Shown in pieces: positions 8,901 to 17,700 of a DNA stretch of 64,000 nt (the stretch's first letter is position 1; each line of letters opens with the position of its first letter). A program made the position numbers and the translations under genes. A model generated the notes under the pieces. The model ran no database searches, had not been told where the DNA came from, and saw only the letters and a program-made list of their open reading frames with translations. Where the stretch lies: NCBI RefSeq assembly GCF_030285625.1, contig NZ_CP127294.1:8340001-8404000 (forward strand), written 5' to 3'. The stretch is from Amycolatopsis sp. 2-15. Its GTDB lineage: Bacteria; Actinomycetota; Actinomycetes; Mycobacteriales; Pseudonocardiaceae.

Positions 8901-10046
8901 GTCGAAGCCGGGACCCGCGGTGCAGAGGTACGCCGGGGCGCAGGTGCCGTTGGCGCCTTCGGTGACGTCGTTGAAGGTCGCGCCGGAGCGGTAGGGCAGC
9001 GCGTTCGGGTAGGTGCCCGCGGCGGGCGCGCCGGCCAGCGCGTAGGCCGCCGCGACGATCGGCGACGACGCGCTCGTGCCACCCGCGAGGCCCCACGCGC
9101 CGTGCACGTACACCGCGACGCCGGTGGCGAGGTCCGCGACCGCCGAGACGTCGGCGATCGTCCGGTCGGCGCAACCGGAATCCGGCTGCGCCGGCGGCTT
9201 CGGCTCATATGCGGAACAGCCGCTGCCAGTGCCGGACCATACCGTCTCGCGCCAACCTCGGGCGTTCGCGTCGCGATAGAGCGAGGTGCCGCCGACCGAC
9301 GTCACGTGCGGCGACGCGGCGGGGAACTGCGGGCCGTAGCCGTAGTCGCCGGAGCTGGCGGTGACCACGACACCGGGGTGGTCGTAGTAGGCCTCGTCGA
9401 GGTCGAGCTCGGAGGGGTCCTCGTCGGCGCCGTAGCTGTTGGACACGAACTTCGCGCCCATGGCGACGGCCTGGTTCACGGCGGCGCCCATGTTCGGCAC
9501 CAGCGAGTCGTCGGCCTCGACGAGCAGGATGTGACAGCGCGGGCAGACGGCCGAGACCATGTCGAGGTCGAGCATCGTCTCCTGCTGCCAGCCCGGGTTC
9601 CCGGCCGGGAAGTCCTGGCCGCCGCGCTGGTCCACGCGCGTGAAGCAGCCATTGGCGACGGTGCACGGCGGCAGGCCGAACTGCGCGCGGTACACACCCA
9701 TTTCGGCTTCCGCGTCCGGGGTGTCGTAGGCGTCGACGATCGCGACCGTCATCCCGTCGCCGCCCGTGGCCGTCGGGAGCTCGTACGCGCCGGCGAGGTC
9801 CGCCGGGCCGTAGCCTTGCGGCGCCGCGGCGCGCTGCATCCCGTGCGCGTCGCCGCGGAAGAGCGCGAAGCACGTGACCTCACCGGGTTTCGGCTGCTCC
9901 GGGCACGCCTTGCGGCCGAGGACCGGGGCCACCGGGGCTGCGGCGGCGGCCGGCGCAGCCTGAGCCGCCGCGGGCACCACCGCGAACGCGACCACCGCCA
10001 GGAGGAACGTGAGGAGGATCTTCAGTGCCGCTTTGGCGAACGACAT
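5991..10046 (-). CDS. Secreted S53 (sedolisin) protease with carboxypeptidase-regulatory-like and Kelch domains
   Basis: A 1351-residue exported protein. Residues 1-30 are a signal peptide ending AAAQA. The S53 domain carries E156-x3-D160 (QETMLDLD), the oxyanion aspartate D234 in SSGDYG and serine 325 in GGTSASSP, then the family's GPGFDGPTGLGTP calcium-site segment. Next come repeated carboxypeptidase-regulatory-like beta-sandwiches (for example GTVRDSAGEPLAGA and GTVRDGSGH), a jelly-roll-like segment, a third GTVHDHVSG repeat, several Kelch blades (VYSFTGFDG, IYVTGGWADG, IYTVGGCDG) and a last sandwich ending KPGGC. There is no propeptide as long as in typical sedolisins. AAAGGGA precedes the ATG. 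Likely role: extracellular protein degradation at acid pH. The Kelch propeller may bind substrate or carbohydrate. Confidence 0.88.
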   Translation of the reverse strand: MSFAKAALKILLTFLLAVVAFAVVPAAAQAAPAAAAAPVAPVLGRKACPEQPKPGEVTCFALFRGDAHGMQRAAAPQGYGPADLAGAYELPTATGGDGMTVAIVDAYDTPDAEAEMGVYRAQFGLPPCTVANGCFTRVDQRGGQDFPAGNPGWQQETMLDLDMVSAVCPRCHILLVEADDSLVPNMGAAVNQAVAMGAKFVSNSYGADEDPSELDLDEAYYDHPGVVVTASSGDYGYGPQFPAASPHVTSVGGTSLYRDANARGWRETVWSGTGSGCSAYEPKPPAQPDSGCADRTIADVSAVADLATGVAVYVHGAWGLAGGTSASSPIVAAAYALAGAPAAGTYPNALPYRSGATFNDVTEGANGTCAPAYLCTAGPGFDGPTGLGTPRGISAFTPGATGLVSGTVRDSAGEPLAGAQVKAGDLATTVDAEGHYTLGVPVGTYAVTASKFSYRDTTVDDVTVEAGKTATADFTLANVRSVQLSGTVRDGSGHGWPVAAHVQVAGQPTTAVRTDPLTGRYSMTVPEGATYSVQVDPDYPGYLPDSASVPVGDIAATHDASVTVDPVTCGAPGYANRFTGDTQDFEAPSTWQVVNNLGDGVATWAFDNPGGRDNYTGGSGAFATVDSNSIGGDQDTSLVSPVVDLSATANPTVRFASDYQGTQGQQAAVDFTTDGGATWTTVWQHGSDTLAGPSTQVVPLPGAAGKKAVQVRFHYRDQLFGFWWQVDDVLIGDHACDVVPGGLVTGTVHDHVSGAALGGASVDSVDRPGEGATTQADGSYWFFSSVTGSHPVTASATNFVPGTQKTVVAPDAVTPADFRLDAGQLEVTTAPVNKTVAWQGKATANVKVRNTGTAPVDVRLNPSSGAFTPAVAHSAPLQRIKGDFSTGPLLGHVKQAAPAETLAAGDAWQTVADYPTKIMDNGVATVNGKVYSFTGFDGADLTTKNFVYDPGTLAWSPIADLATPRENPAVAAVGTKIYVTGGWADGSIPVTNTDIYDTVTDTWTTGAPMPTATSAMGVTVAGGRIYTVGGCDGGNCGVTRVQVYDPAVDKWSAGPALPAPIGWTNCGTIAGSIYCAGGVSGLDNLKTAYKLDVEKGTWSRVADLPVQMWGSASTVANGQLLLSGGIADGALTNAGYAYDPAANQWSALPNSNETLFRGGSTCGFYRIGGSANASFNPTSHDLLLPGYGECGEYVSIPWLSTTPSVTTIVPGRTATFTVTLDANVAAITQPGTYTAQLVVGAQVPKAVAAIPVSFTVKPPATWSKLTGTVTGARCGATAGPLAAVTMQVDSWAASYTLKTDAAGHYTLWLDRRNNPLTLIAARDGWQPQTRSVKLVEGQAVTADFVLKPGGC

Positions 10047-10311
10047 GCGCGTCCCTTTCGCTGACGAACCGCGGTCGGCTGCTCACCCGACGTCGCGGAA
10101 TTCTGGCAGCGCCGCTCTGGCAACGATCACGCCCGAACGGACAGAAAGCCGGACAGGATCAGGGTTTTCCCGGTGTCCGGTACCCGCGCGCAGCGAACGG
10201 CTCAGTGGTTCAGACCATACGGAGCAGCGCGTTCGCGGTCCCTCACGGCGGCGGACAACGACGAGACAGGGCATGATCGCGCGGACAGGCCCGGAGAGAG
10301 GACGGCGAGGC

Positions 10312-12642
10312 ATGCGGATGGACCTGACGCGGTGGACGGTGCGGGCGACCGGCGACCTGGTTGAGGTGCCCGCCGAGCTCGTGGACACGCTGCGCGCCGG
10401 GGTGTCGGCGACCGTGCCCGGCTCGGTGCACACCGACCTGCTCGCCGCCGGCCTGATCCCCGATCCGTACCTCGACCGCAACGAAGACCTCGTGCAGTGG
10501 ATCGGGCTCACGGACTGGCGCTACGAGACCGAGTTCGACCGTCCGGCCGCCGCCGGCGCGGCCGCGCTCGCGTTCGACGGCCTCGACACCGTCGCCAAGA
10601 TCGAGCTCAACGGCCGCGTGCTCGGCGAGACCGAGAACATGCACCGCTCCTACCGTTTCCCGACCGGCGAGCTGCGGTCCGAGGGCAACGAGCTGTCGGT
10701 CACCTTCGCCTCCGCCGTGCGCTACGCCCGTGCGCGCGCCGCGGCCCATCCGCTGCCGCGCACCAACGACGGCGAGCCGTCGAACTTCATCCGCAAGATG
10801 GCCTGCAACTTCGGCTGGGACTGGGGCCCGTCGCTCGTCACCGCCGGTCTCTGGCGCCCGGCGCGGCTGGAGATCACCACAGGCCGGCTCGCGTCGGTCC
10901 GGCCGGTGGTCACGGTCGAGGGCACCGAAGGCGTGGTCACGGTCCACACCGAGGTCGAGGGCGAAGGCACCGTGCGTATCCGCGTAGCCGGCATCGAGGC
11001 GACCGGCGACACCGCGCGCGTGCCGTCGCCCCAGCTGTGGTGGCCGCACACGCTCGGCGAGCAGCCGCTGTACCCGCTGGAGGTGACGCTCGAGGCCGCC
11101 GACGGCACCGTGCTCGACACCTGGACCCGCGAGATCGGCTTCCGCACCGTCGCGCTCGACACCACCGACGGCGCGTTCATCCTGTCGGTCAACGGCACGC
11201 CGCTGTTCGTCCGCGGTGCCAACTGGATCCCCGACGACTGCTTCCCCCACCGCGTCGACGCGCAGCGCTACGCCCGCCGCATCGAGCAGGCGAAGGACGT
11301 GAACATCGACCTGCTGCGCGTGTGGGGCGGCGGGATCTTCGAGAGCGACGAGTTCTACGCCGAGTGCGACCGCGAGGGTGTGCTGGTGTGGCAGGACTTC
11401 CTGTTCGCCTGCATGCCGTATCCCGAGGACGTGCTGGCCGAGGAGGTCGAGGCCGAGGCGCGCGAGAACGTCGTCCGCCTCGCGCCGCACCCGTCGCTGG
11501 TGCTGTGGTGCGGCAACAACGAGAACTACCTCGGCTGGTTCCACTGGGACTGGCAGGAACGGCTGGCCGGGCAGCCGTGGGGCGCGACGTTCTACGAGAA
11601 GCTGCTGCCCGCGGTCGTCGGCGAGCTGGACCCGACGCGGCCGTACGTGCCGGGCAGCCCGTGGGCGCTCTCGCCGGAGCGCGACGCACTGGACCCCGAC
11701 TACGGCTGCCAGCACGTGTGGGACATGTGGAACGAGCGCGACTACCTCGGCTACCGCGACACCGTGCCGCGGTTCGTGTCGGAGTTCGGCTGGCAGGCGC
11801 CGCCGACGTTCGCGACGCTCACCGAGGCCGTGCACGACGAGCCGCTCGCCGCCGACTCCCCCGGCGTGTTGCACCACCAGAAAGCCTTCGACGGCAACGG
11901 AAAGCTCGCCCGCGGCCTCGCCCCGCATTTCGCCGAGCCGGAGACGTTCGACGACTGGCACTTCCTCAACCAGGTCAACCAGGCGCGCGCGATCCGGCTG
12001 GCCGTGGAGCACTACCGCTCGCACGCGCCGCGCTGCATGGGCGCGATCGTGTGGCAGCTCAACGACTGCTGGCCCGTCACGTCGTGGGCCGCGGTCGACG
12101 GAGCCGGCCGGCCGAAGCCGCTGTGGTACACGCTGCGCGAGGTCTACGCCGACGAGCTGCTGACGATCCAGCCGCGCCCCGAAGGTCTCACGGTCTTCGC
12201 ACTGGGCTTCACCCCGGAGACGGTCGACGTGCGGCGGATGTCGGTGACCGGCGAGGAGCTGGCGTCGGCCGCGGTCGCGCCCGGCACCGCGCTGGGCCCC
12301 GAGTTCGCGGCCGGCGACCCGGCGCGCGAGTTCCTCGTGGCCGATGCCGGCGACAAGCGCGCGTTCTGGTTCTTCGCCGAGGACAAGGACATCGCCTACC
12401 CCCAGGCCGAGTTCACGCAGTCCGTCACCGGCTTCGACGGCGGCTACGAAGTCACCGTCATCGCCGACACGCTCATGCGCGACGTCTGCCTGTTCCCCGA
12501 CCGCCTCGCCGCCGACGCGACCGTGGACTTCGCCCTCGTGACGCTGCTGCCCGGCGAGTCGGCCACGTTCACCGTCGAGACGGAGGCCAGGCTCCAGCCG
12601 GGCGATCTGACGTCGGCTCCGGTACTGCACTGGATCGAGTGA
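10312..12642 (+). CDS. Beta-mannosidase, glycoside hydrolase family 2
   Basis: A 776-residue GH2 enzyme. An N-terminal sugar-binding sandwich (DWRYETEF, GLDTVAKIELNG), the immunoglobulin-like domain and the TIM barrel are all present. The acid/base glutamate is E404 in WCGNNENY and the nucleophile is E491 in FVSEFGWQ. WGGGIFE and NDCWPVTSWA are typical of beta-mannosidases. No signal peptide, so it acts in the cytoplasm on imported manno-oligosaccharides, releasing terminal beta-mannose. GGAGAGAGG and GCGAGG lie before the ATG at 10312; longer in-frame starts upstream lie in the promoter shared with the divergent S53 gene. The GntR regulator and MFS transporter that follow may belong to the same function. 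Confidence 0.92.
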   Translation: MRMDLTRWTVRATGDLVEVPAELVDTLRAGVSATVPGSVHTDLLAAGLIPDPYLDRNEDLVQWIGLTDWRYETEFDRPAAAGAAALAFDGLDTVAKIELNGRVLGETENMHRSYRFPTGELRSEGNELSVTFASAVRYARARAAAHPLPRTNDGEPSNFIRKMACNFGWDWGPSLVTAGLWRPARLEITTGRLASVRPVVTVEGTEGVVTVHTEVEGEGTVRIRVAGIEATGDTARVPSPQLWWPHTLGEQPLYPLEVTLEAADGTVLDTWTREIGFRTVALDTTDGAFILSVNGTPLFVRGANWIPDDCFPHRVDAQRYARRIEQAKDVNIDLLRVWGGGIFESDEFYAECDREGVLVWQDFLFACMPYPEDVLAEEVEAEARENVVRLAPHPSLVLWCGNNENYLGWFHWDWQERLAGQPWGATFYEKLLPAVVGELDPTRPYVPGSPWALSPERDALDPDYGCQHVWDMWNERDYLGYRDTVPRFVSEFGWQAPPTFATLTEAVHDEPLAADSPGVLHHQKAFDGNGKLARGLAPHFAEPETFDDWHFLNQVNQARAIRLAVEHYRSHAPRCMGAIVWQLNDCWPVTSWAAVDGAGRPKPLWYTLREVYADELLTIQPRPEGLTVFALGFTPETVDVRRMSVTGEELASAAVAPGTALGPEFAAGDPAREFLVADAGDKRAFWFFAEDKDIAYPQAEFTQSVTGFDGGYEVTVIADTLMRDVCLFPDRLAADATVDFALVTLLPGESATFTVETEARLQPGDLTSAPVLHWIE

Positions 12643-12660
12643 GCCGCAGGTCACAAGGCC

Positions 12661-12697
12661 TTAGATACAAGCTTGGACGCATGCTAGTGTCGCCGGC
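12661..12697 (+). promoter_or_regulatory. Leaderless promoter and possible operator of the GntR gene
   Basis: TAGTGT (12685-12690, TAnnnT pattern) ends 7 bases before the GTG start, the usual geometry for a leaderless actinobacterial transcript. Upstream sit the perfect palindromes CAAGCTTG (12669-12676 region) and GCATGC, with an ATACAAG half-site like those bound by FCD-type GntR proteins. Autoregulation is plausible. Confidence 0.4.
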
Positions 12698-13342
12698 GTG
12701 ACACCTGCCAAGTACACCGCGCCCGGCGCTGCCGACCGCGCGTACCGGCTCACGAAGGAGCTCGTCCTCACCGGCGAGCTCCCCGGTGGGCACCTGTTCA
12801 GCGAAGGGGAGATCGCCGAGCGGCTCGGGGTGAGCCGCACGCCCGTGCGGGAGGCGTTCCTGCGCCTGCAGGTCGAGGGGTTCCTCAACCTGATCCCGAA
12901 GCGCGGCGCCGTGGTGGTGCCCGTGCCGCCGGGCGAGGCCGAGGACGTGCTCGACGCGCGGGAGGCCGTGGAGGGCGCGGCCGTGCGCCGCCTCGTGCGC
13001 CGGCCCGACCTCATCCCGGACACGCTGGAGCAGCTGCGCGGGGTGCTGGACACCCAGCGCGGCCACGCGGACTCCGGCGATCTGCACGGGTTCGCCGAGG
13101 CCGACGAACTGTTCCACCGCACCATCGTCGCGGCCGGCGGCAACGCGTTGCTGCTCGACTTCTACGCCACGCTGGCCGATCGCCAGCGCCGGATGAACGT
13201 GCACGCCCTGCGCCCGATCCCGGACGTGCTGCCCGTGGTGCTGCGCGAACACGAGGACCTGCTCGGCATCATCGAGCGCGCCGACGGCGACGCGTTCGGC
13301 CCCGCGCTGCGCGCCCACCTGGATCTGGTGCACCGCCGATGA
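12698..13342 (+). CDS. GntR family transcriptional regulator, FCD domain
   Basis: A 214-residue regulator. The N-terminal winged helix-turn-helix (about residues 10-75) contains GEIAERLGVSRTPVREAFLRL and the wing KRGAVVVP. The C-terminal all-helical FCD effector domain shows DAREAVEGAAV, then D-x3-H (DELFHRTIV) and the late histidine of HLDLVH; these residues usually bind metal and a carboxylic-acid ligand. Its stop overlaps the start of the MFS gene as ATGA, so regulator and transporter are co-expressed. The ligand is unknown. The target is probably this operon and perhaps the beta-mannosidase. Confidence 0.88.
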   Translation: MTPAKYTAPGAADRAYRLTKELVLTGELPGGHLFSEGEIAERLGVSRTPVREAFLRLQVEGFLNLIPKRGAVVVPVPPGEAEDVLDAREAVEGAAVRRLVRRPDLIPDTLEQLRGVLDTQRGHADSGDLHGFAEADELFHRTIVAAGGNALLLDFYATLADRQRRMNVHALRPIPDVLPVVLREHEDLLGIIERADGDAFGPALRAHLDLVHRR

Positions 13343-14559
13343 CCGCCACTGCCGAAAGCACGCCGCTCCCCCGCGAAACCACCGCGCGCCCGGCCTGGTT
13401 CGGCGCCGCCGGCGCGGTGTTCGTGGTCGGCTGGGGCGGCAACCAGTTCACTCCGCTCCTGGTGATGTACAAGGAAGCCGGCTACTCCACCTTCACCGTC
13501 GACGCGCTGCTGGGCGCATATGTGGTCGGACTGGTGCCGGGTCTGCTGCTCTCGGGCGGACTGTCCAATCGCTACGGTCGCCGACCCGTGATGCTCGCCG
13601 GCACCGTGCTGTCACTGCTCGCGAGCGTGCTGATCGCGCTCGGCCCGGAAGGCGCCGGCTGGATCGCGGCGGGCCGGTTCCTCACCGGCGTGGCCGTGGC
13701 GGCCGCGATGGCCGTGGGCTCCACGTGGATCAAGGAGCTCGCCGACGCCGACCCGCGCGGCGCGGCCGACCTCGGCACCCGGCGCGCGGCCCTGTGCCTC
13801 ACGCTCGGGCTCGGCATCGGCCCCGGCGCCGCGGGAGTGCTCGCGCAGTGGGGGCCGTGGCCGATGGTGCTGCCGTTCGCCGTCCACATCGGACTCGCGC
13901 TGGTGGCCTTGCCGTTCATCCCGCGCAGCCCCGAAACACTGGGCGTCGAAAGCCGCAAGCCGGCGCTGAGCCGGCTGCCCGTGACGACCCGGCACCCGCG
14001 GTTCCGCCGGATCATCCTGCCGATGGCGCCGTGGATCTTCGGCTCGTGCGGTGTCGCGTACGCGATCATGCCGCAATTGGTGCAGGACAAACTCGGTTCG
14101 TGGTCACTCGCCTACTCAACGCTGCTGACGGTGTGCGCGATCGGCGCGGGCGTCGGCATCCAGCCGATCGCCAAACGCGTGGACCGAACCACCAGCGCCC
14201 GCGCGGTGCTCACCGGAATGGCCGTGATGTGCACTGGTCTGATCCTCGCCGCCGTGGCCGCGGATCTGCGTTCGCCGTGGCTCGCGCTGCTCACGGCCGT
14301 GGTGCTCGGGACCGCGTACGGGATCGTCGTGGTGTCCGGGCTGCTGGAGCTGCAACGGCTCGCGCGGCCCGAGGAAATCGCCCAGCTGACCGGCGTCTAC
14401 TACGCGCTGGCCTACATCGGCTTCCTGCTGCCGTCGCTGCTCGCGGCGCTCAGCGGCTTCGCGAGCTACCCGATGCTGCTCGGCTGCCTCGCCGTGATCG
14501 CGCTCGCGGGGACACTGACGGTTGCCCGAAACTCCCGCAGTCACCTTCCCGTGACCTGA
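13339..14559 (+). CDS. MFS transporter
   Basis: A 406-residue integral membrane protein with about 12 predicted helices. The loop 2-3 signature is GGLSNRYGRRPVM, with a related region in the second half around KRVDRTTSARAV. N-terminal residues 1-20 are soluble. It is translationally coupled to the FCD regulator, which suggests regulated uptake or export of a small acid or sugar. There is no feature that fixes the substrate. The gene ends just before a strong inverted repeat. Confidence 0.85.
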   Translation: MTATAESTPLPRETTARPAWFGAAGAVFVVGWGGNQFTPLLVMYKEAGYSTFTVDALLGAYVVGLVPGLLLSGGLSNRYGRRPVMLAGTVLSLLASVLIALGPEGAGWIAAGRFLTGVAVAAAMAVGSTWIKELADADPRGAADLGTRRAALCLTLGLGIGPGAAGVLAQWGPWPMVLPFAVHIGLALVALPFIPRSPETLGVESRKPALSRLPVTTRHPRFRRIILPMAPWIFGSCGVAYAIMPQLVQDKLGSWSLAYSTLLTVCAIGAGVGIQPIAKRVDRTTSARAVLTGMAVMCTGLILAAVAADLRSPWLALLTAVVLGTAYGIVVVSGLLELQRLARPEEIAQLTGVYYALAYIGFLLPSLLAALSGFASYPMLLGCLAVIALAGTLTVARNSRSHLPVT

Positions 14560-14579
14560 GCGGGAATTCGCTTCACCGA

Positions 14580-14626
14580 CAAATGGGACACCGATTCCGG
14601 GCATTACGGAAATGGTGTCCCATTTG
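14580..14626. repeat. Long inverted repeat (hairpin) downstream of MFS gene
   Basis: Perfect 13-bp arms CAAATGGGACACC (14580-14592) and its complement (14614-14626) flank a 21-base centre. The centre itself holds a second nested stem, ATTCCG...CGGAAA, around GGCATTA. There is no T-run. It may act as a terminator for the MFS gene, as a repeated palindromic element, or as a control element for the downstream protease. The 217-bp gap also carries a weaker 7-bp dyad at 14695-14726. Confidence 0.6.
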
Positions 14627-14776
14627 CGTGGATATCTTCACCACTATTGTCGCTTGTGGATCGTCGAGGTGCGCGAAATAGTTCTCCGGCATGGGAAATC
14701 GGGCCGGCACGACCGTGCTCGATTTCGTCGGGGCCGGTAACTTTCGAACCCTTCGAGAAGGAAGTGGGAGCTGCAC

Positions 14777-17700
14777 ATGCGGCGTTCCTCGCGATCCGTT
14801 CGCGCGCTCGTCATAGCCGCGACAGGCGGTCTGGCACTGGCCGGGGTCACCCAGCTCGGCAGTCAGGCCGCCGTCGCCGCGCCCACCGCTCAGGCGAGCA
14901 GCGCACCGCAATCGGTGATCGTGGTCCTCAAGGACCAGCTGCCCGACGCGCCGGCCACCAAAGCGGCTTCGGGCACCCGGCGGGCCAAGGCGACCCAGCA
15001 GCAGGAGTCGGTGCTGGCCAAGCTGGCCGGCACAGCGCCGGCCAAGGTCAAGCACTTCGCTCTGGGCAACGCATTCTCCGCCACGGTGACGCCGGACCAG
15101 GCGGCGCAGCTGGCGGCCGACCCGGCCGTGGCGCAGGTGCTGCCGGACAGCAAGGTCACGCTGCCCGACGCGAACCCGGCCAAGTCGGCCGACGCCGGTG
15201 CTCCCAAGGCGGGCGGCGGCACGGCGCAGAACCAGGACCCGAACGCGATCTGCCCGACCGACCCGGCGAAGCCGTTGCTGGAGCCCGAGGCGCTGACCTC
15301 GATCCACGCGTACAGCACCGACGGCTCCAAGGCCGCTTCAGACCTCGCCGACGGTTCGGGCGTGAAGGTCGCGTTCCTCGCGGACAACATGGACCCGAAC
15401 TACGCGGACTTCATCCGTCCCGACGGTTCCCACGTGTTCTCCGACTACCAGGACTTCTCCGGCGACGGTCCCGCCACGACCGAGTCCGGCGCCGAGGCCT
15501 TCGGTGACGCGTCGTCCATCGCAGCGCAGGGCGTGGTGGTGCACGACCTGTCGAAGTTCGTGAACGAGAAGCACCCGCTGCCCGCGGGCTGCAACATCGT
15601 GGTCAAGGGCGTTTCGCCGGGCGCGAGCCTGGTGGGGCTCAACGTGTTCGGCTCCACCGCCACGAACTCCGCGGTGCTGCAGGCGATCGACTACGCGGTG
15701 ACCGTGGACCACGTCGACGTGATCAACGAGTCGCTGGGCCTGAACCAGTACCCGGACGCGAGCTCGCGCAACCTGTTCCAGGTGTTCAACGACGAGGCCG
15801 TGGCCGCGGGCGTCACCGTCACCGCCTCCAGCGGCGACGCGGGCATCACCTCGACTATCGGCAGCCCGGCCACCGACCCGCTGGTGATCTCCGCCGGCGC
15901 GACCACGGACAACCGGCTCTACGCGCAGACCACCTACGCGGCTTTCCCGTTCTCCAACGGGAAGTGGACGAGCGACAACATCTCCGCGCTGTCGTCGTCC
16001 GGCATCACGCAGAACGGGCGCACCATCGATCTGGTCGCCCCGGGTGAGGGCAACTGGGCCGACTGCGCGCCCGCGTATGCCGAATGCCGCGACTTCAAGA
16101 CCGTGCCGCAGCCGACGGACCTCGAGTCCTTCGGTGGCACCAGCGAGTCGGCCCCGCTGACCGCGGGTGTCGCCGCGCTGGTGATCCAGGCCTACCGCGG
16201 CACACACCACGGCGCATCGCCGACGCCCGCGCAGGTGAAGCAGTTCATCACCGGCACCACGCGCGACCTCGGCCTGCCCGCCGACGAGCAGGGCTCCGGT
16301 CTGCTCGACGCGCGCGCGGCCGTGGAGGCGGCGCTGACCTCGCCCGGCACGTCCGGTGCCCCGGCGGGTGTCTCGTCGAACATCGCCCTGTCGGCCGACC
16401 AGCTCACGCTGGAAGGCGCGCCGGGCAGCACGCAGAACGCCACGGTCAACGTGACCAACGTCGGCACCAAGCCGCTCACGGTCACGGCGGGCACGCGCTC
16501 GCTCGCGCCGCTTTCGGCGCAGACGCAGACCACCGCGTTCGACTCGACGAAGCTGCCGACGTTCCCGTACTACAACGGCACGGACTGGGCGTACAAGAAG
16601 GTCACCTTCTCCGTGCCCGCCGGTGCGCAGCGCCTGCTCGCCCGGATGGCGTGGCAGGGCAGCCCGAAGACGGTGAACGGCCAGTCGGTGACGCCGGTCG
16701 TGCGCGTGTCGCTGCTGGCGCCGGACGGCACGTTCGTGGCCAACAGCCGCCCGCAGGGTGGCGCGGCCACGGCGAACTACGCCAACGTGGACGTCACGCG
16801 CCCGGTCGCGGGCACGTGGACCGCGGTGCTGTACTCGGCGGGCGGCCCGACGGGCTACACCGGCGACATCCAGCTCGCCACCTCCACCCAGCGGGCCATC
16901 CCGTACGGCCAGGTCTCCCCGGCCGTGCTGTCGCTGAAGCCGGGCCAGACCAAGCCGGTCAAGGTGTCGCTGCAGACCCCGGCGAGCGGAGGCGACGCGG
17001 ACTACTCGATCACGTTCGGCAGCTCCGACGGCCACCAGACCACGGTGTCGGCCGTGCTGCGCGCGCTGGTCCCGACCAAGAACGGCAAGGGTTCCTTCGG
17101 CGGCACGATCACGGGCGGCAACGCGCGGGCGGTCTCGCCGGCGCAGACGTTCAGCTACGAGTTCGACGTGCCCAAGGGCAAGAAGGACCTCGACGTCGCG
17201 GTGAAGCTGCAGGACCCGGGCACGGTCGTCGACGGTGTGCTCGTGGACCCGAACGGTGAGCTCGCCGACGTGAACAGCAACGTGTTCCTCAGCTCCGCGA
17301 CCCAGCTGTCGCAGGGCACCACGTTGCAGCTCACGGACGCGAACCCGCTGCCGGGCCGCTGGCACTTCGTGGTCGTGGTGCAGAACCCGGTGACGGGCAA
17401 GCAGATCGAGCAGCCGTTCACCGGCACGGTGGGCTTCGACCAGGTCGTGGTGAGCGCTCCGGCGCTGCCGAACTCGGCCTCGAAGAAGCTGGCCGCCGGC
17501 CAGGCCGTGAAGGTGCCGGTGACGGTGCGCAACACGGGCGTCGAGCCGATCGCGATCGGCGTGGACGCGCGGACGAACGCGCAGCAGACCCTGCAGCCGC
17601 AGCCCATCCAGGGATCGACCGAGGTCGACCTGCCCGAGTTCAACGCCAACGCGCCGGTGTACTCGATCCCGCCGGACACGAGCAAGTTCACCGTCGCGAC

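Noticed and set aside
6135..10064. Plus-strand open frame of 1309 codons
   Set aside because: Antisense to the S53-Kelch protease; low-complexity Arg/Gly/Ala/His translation.
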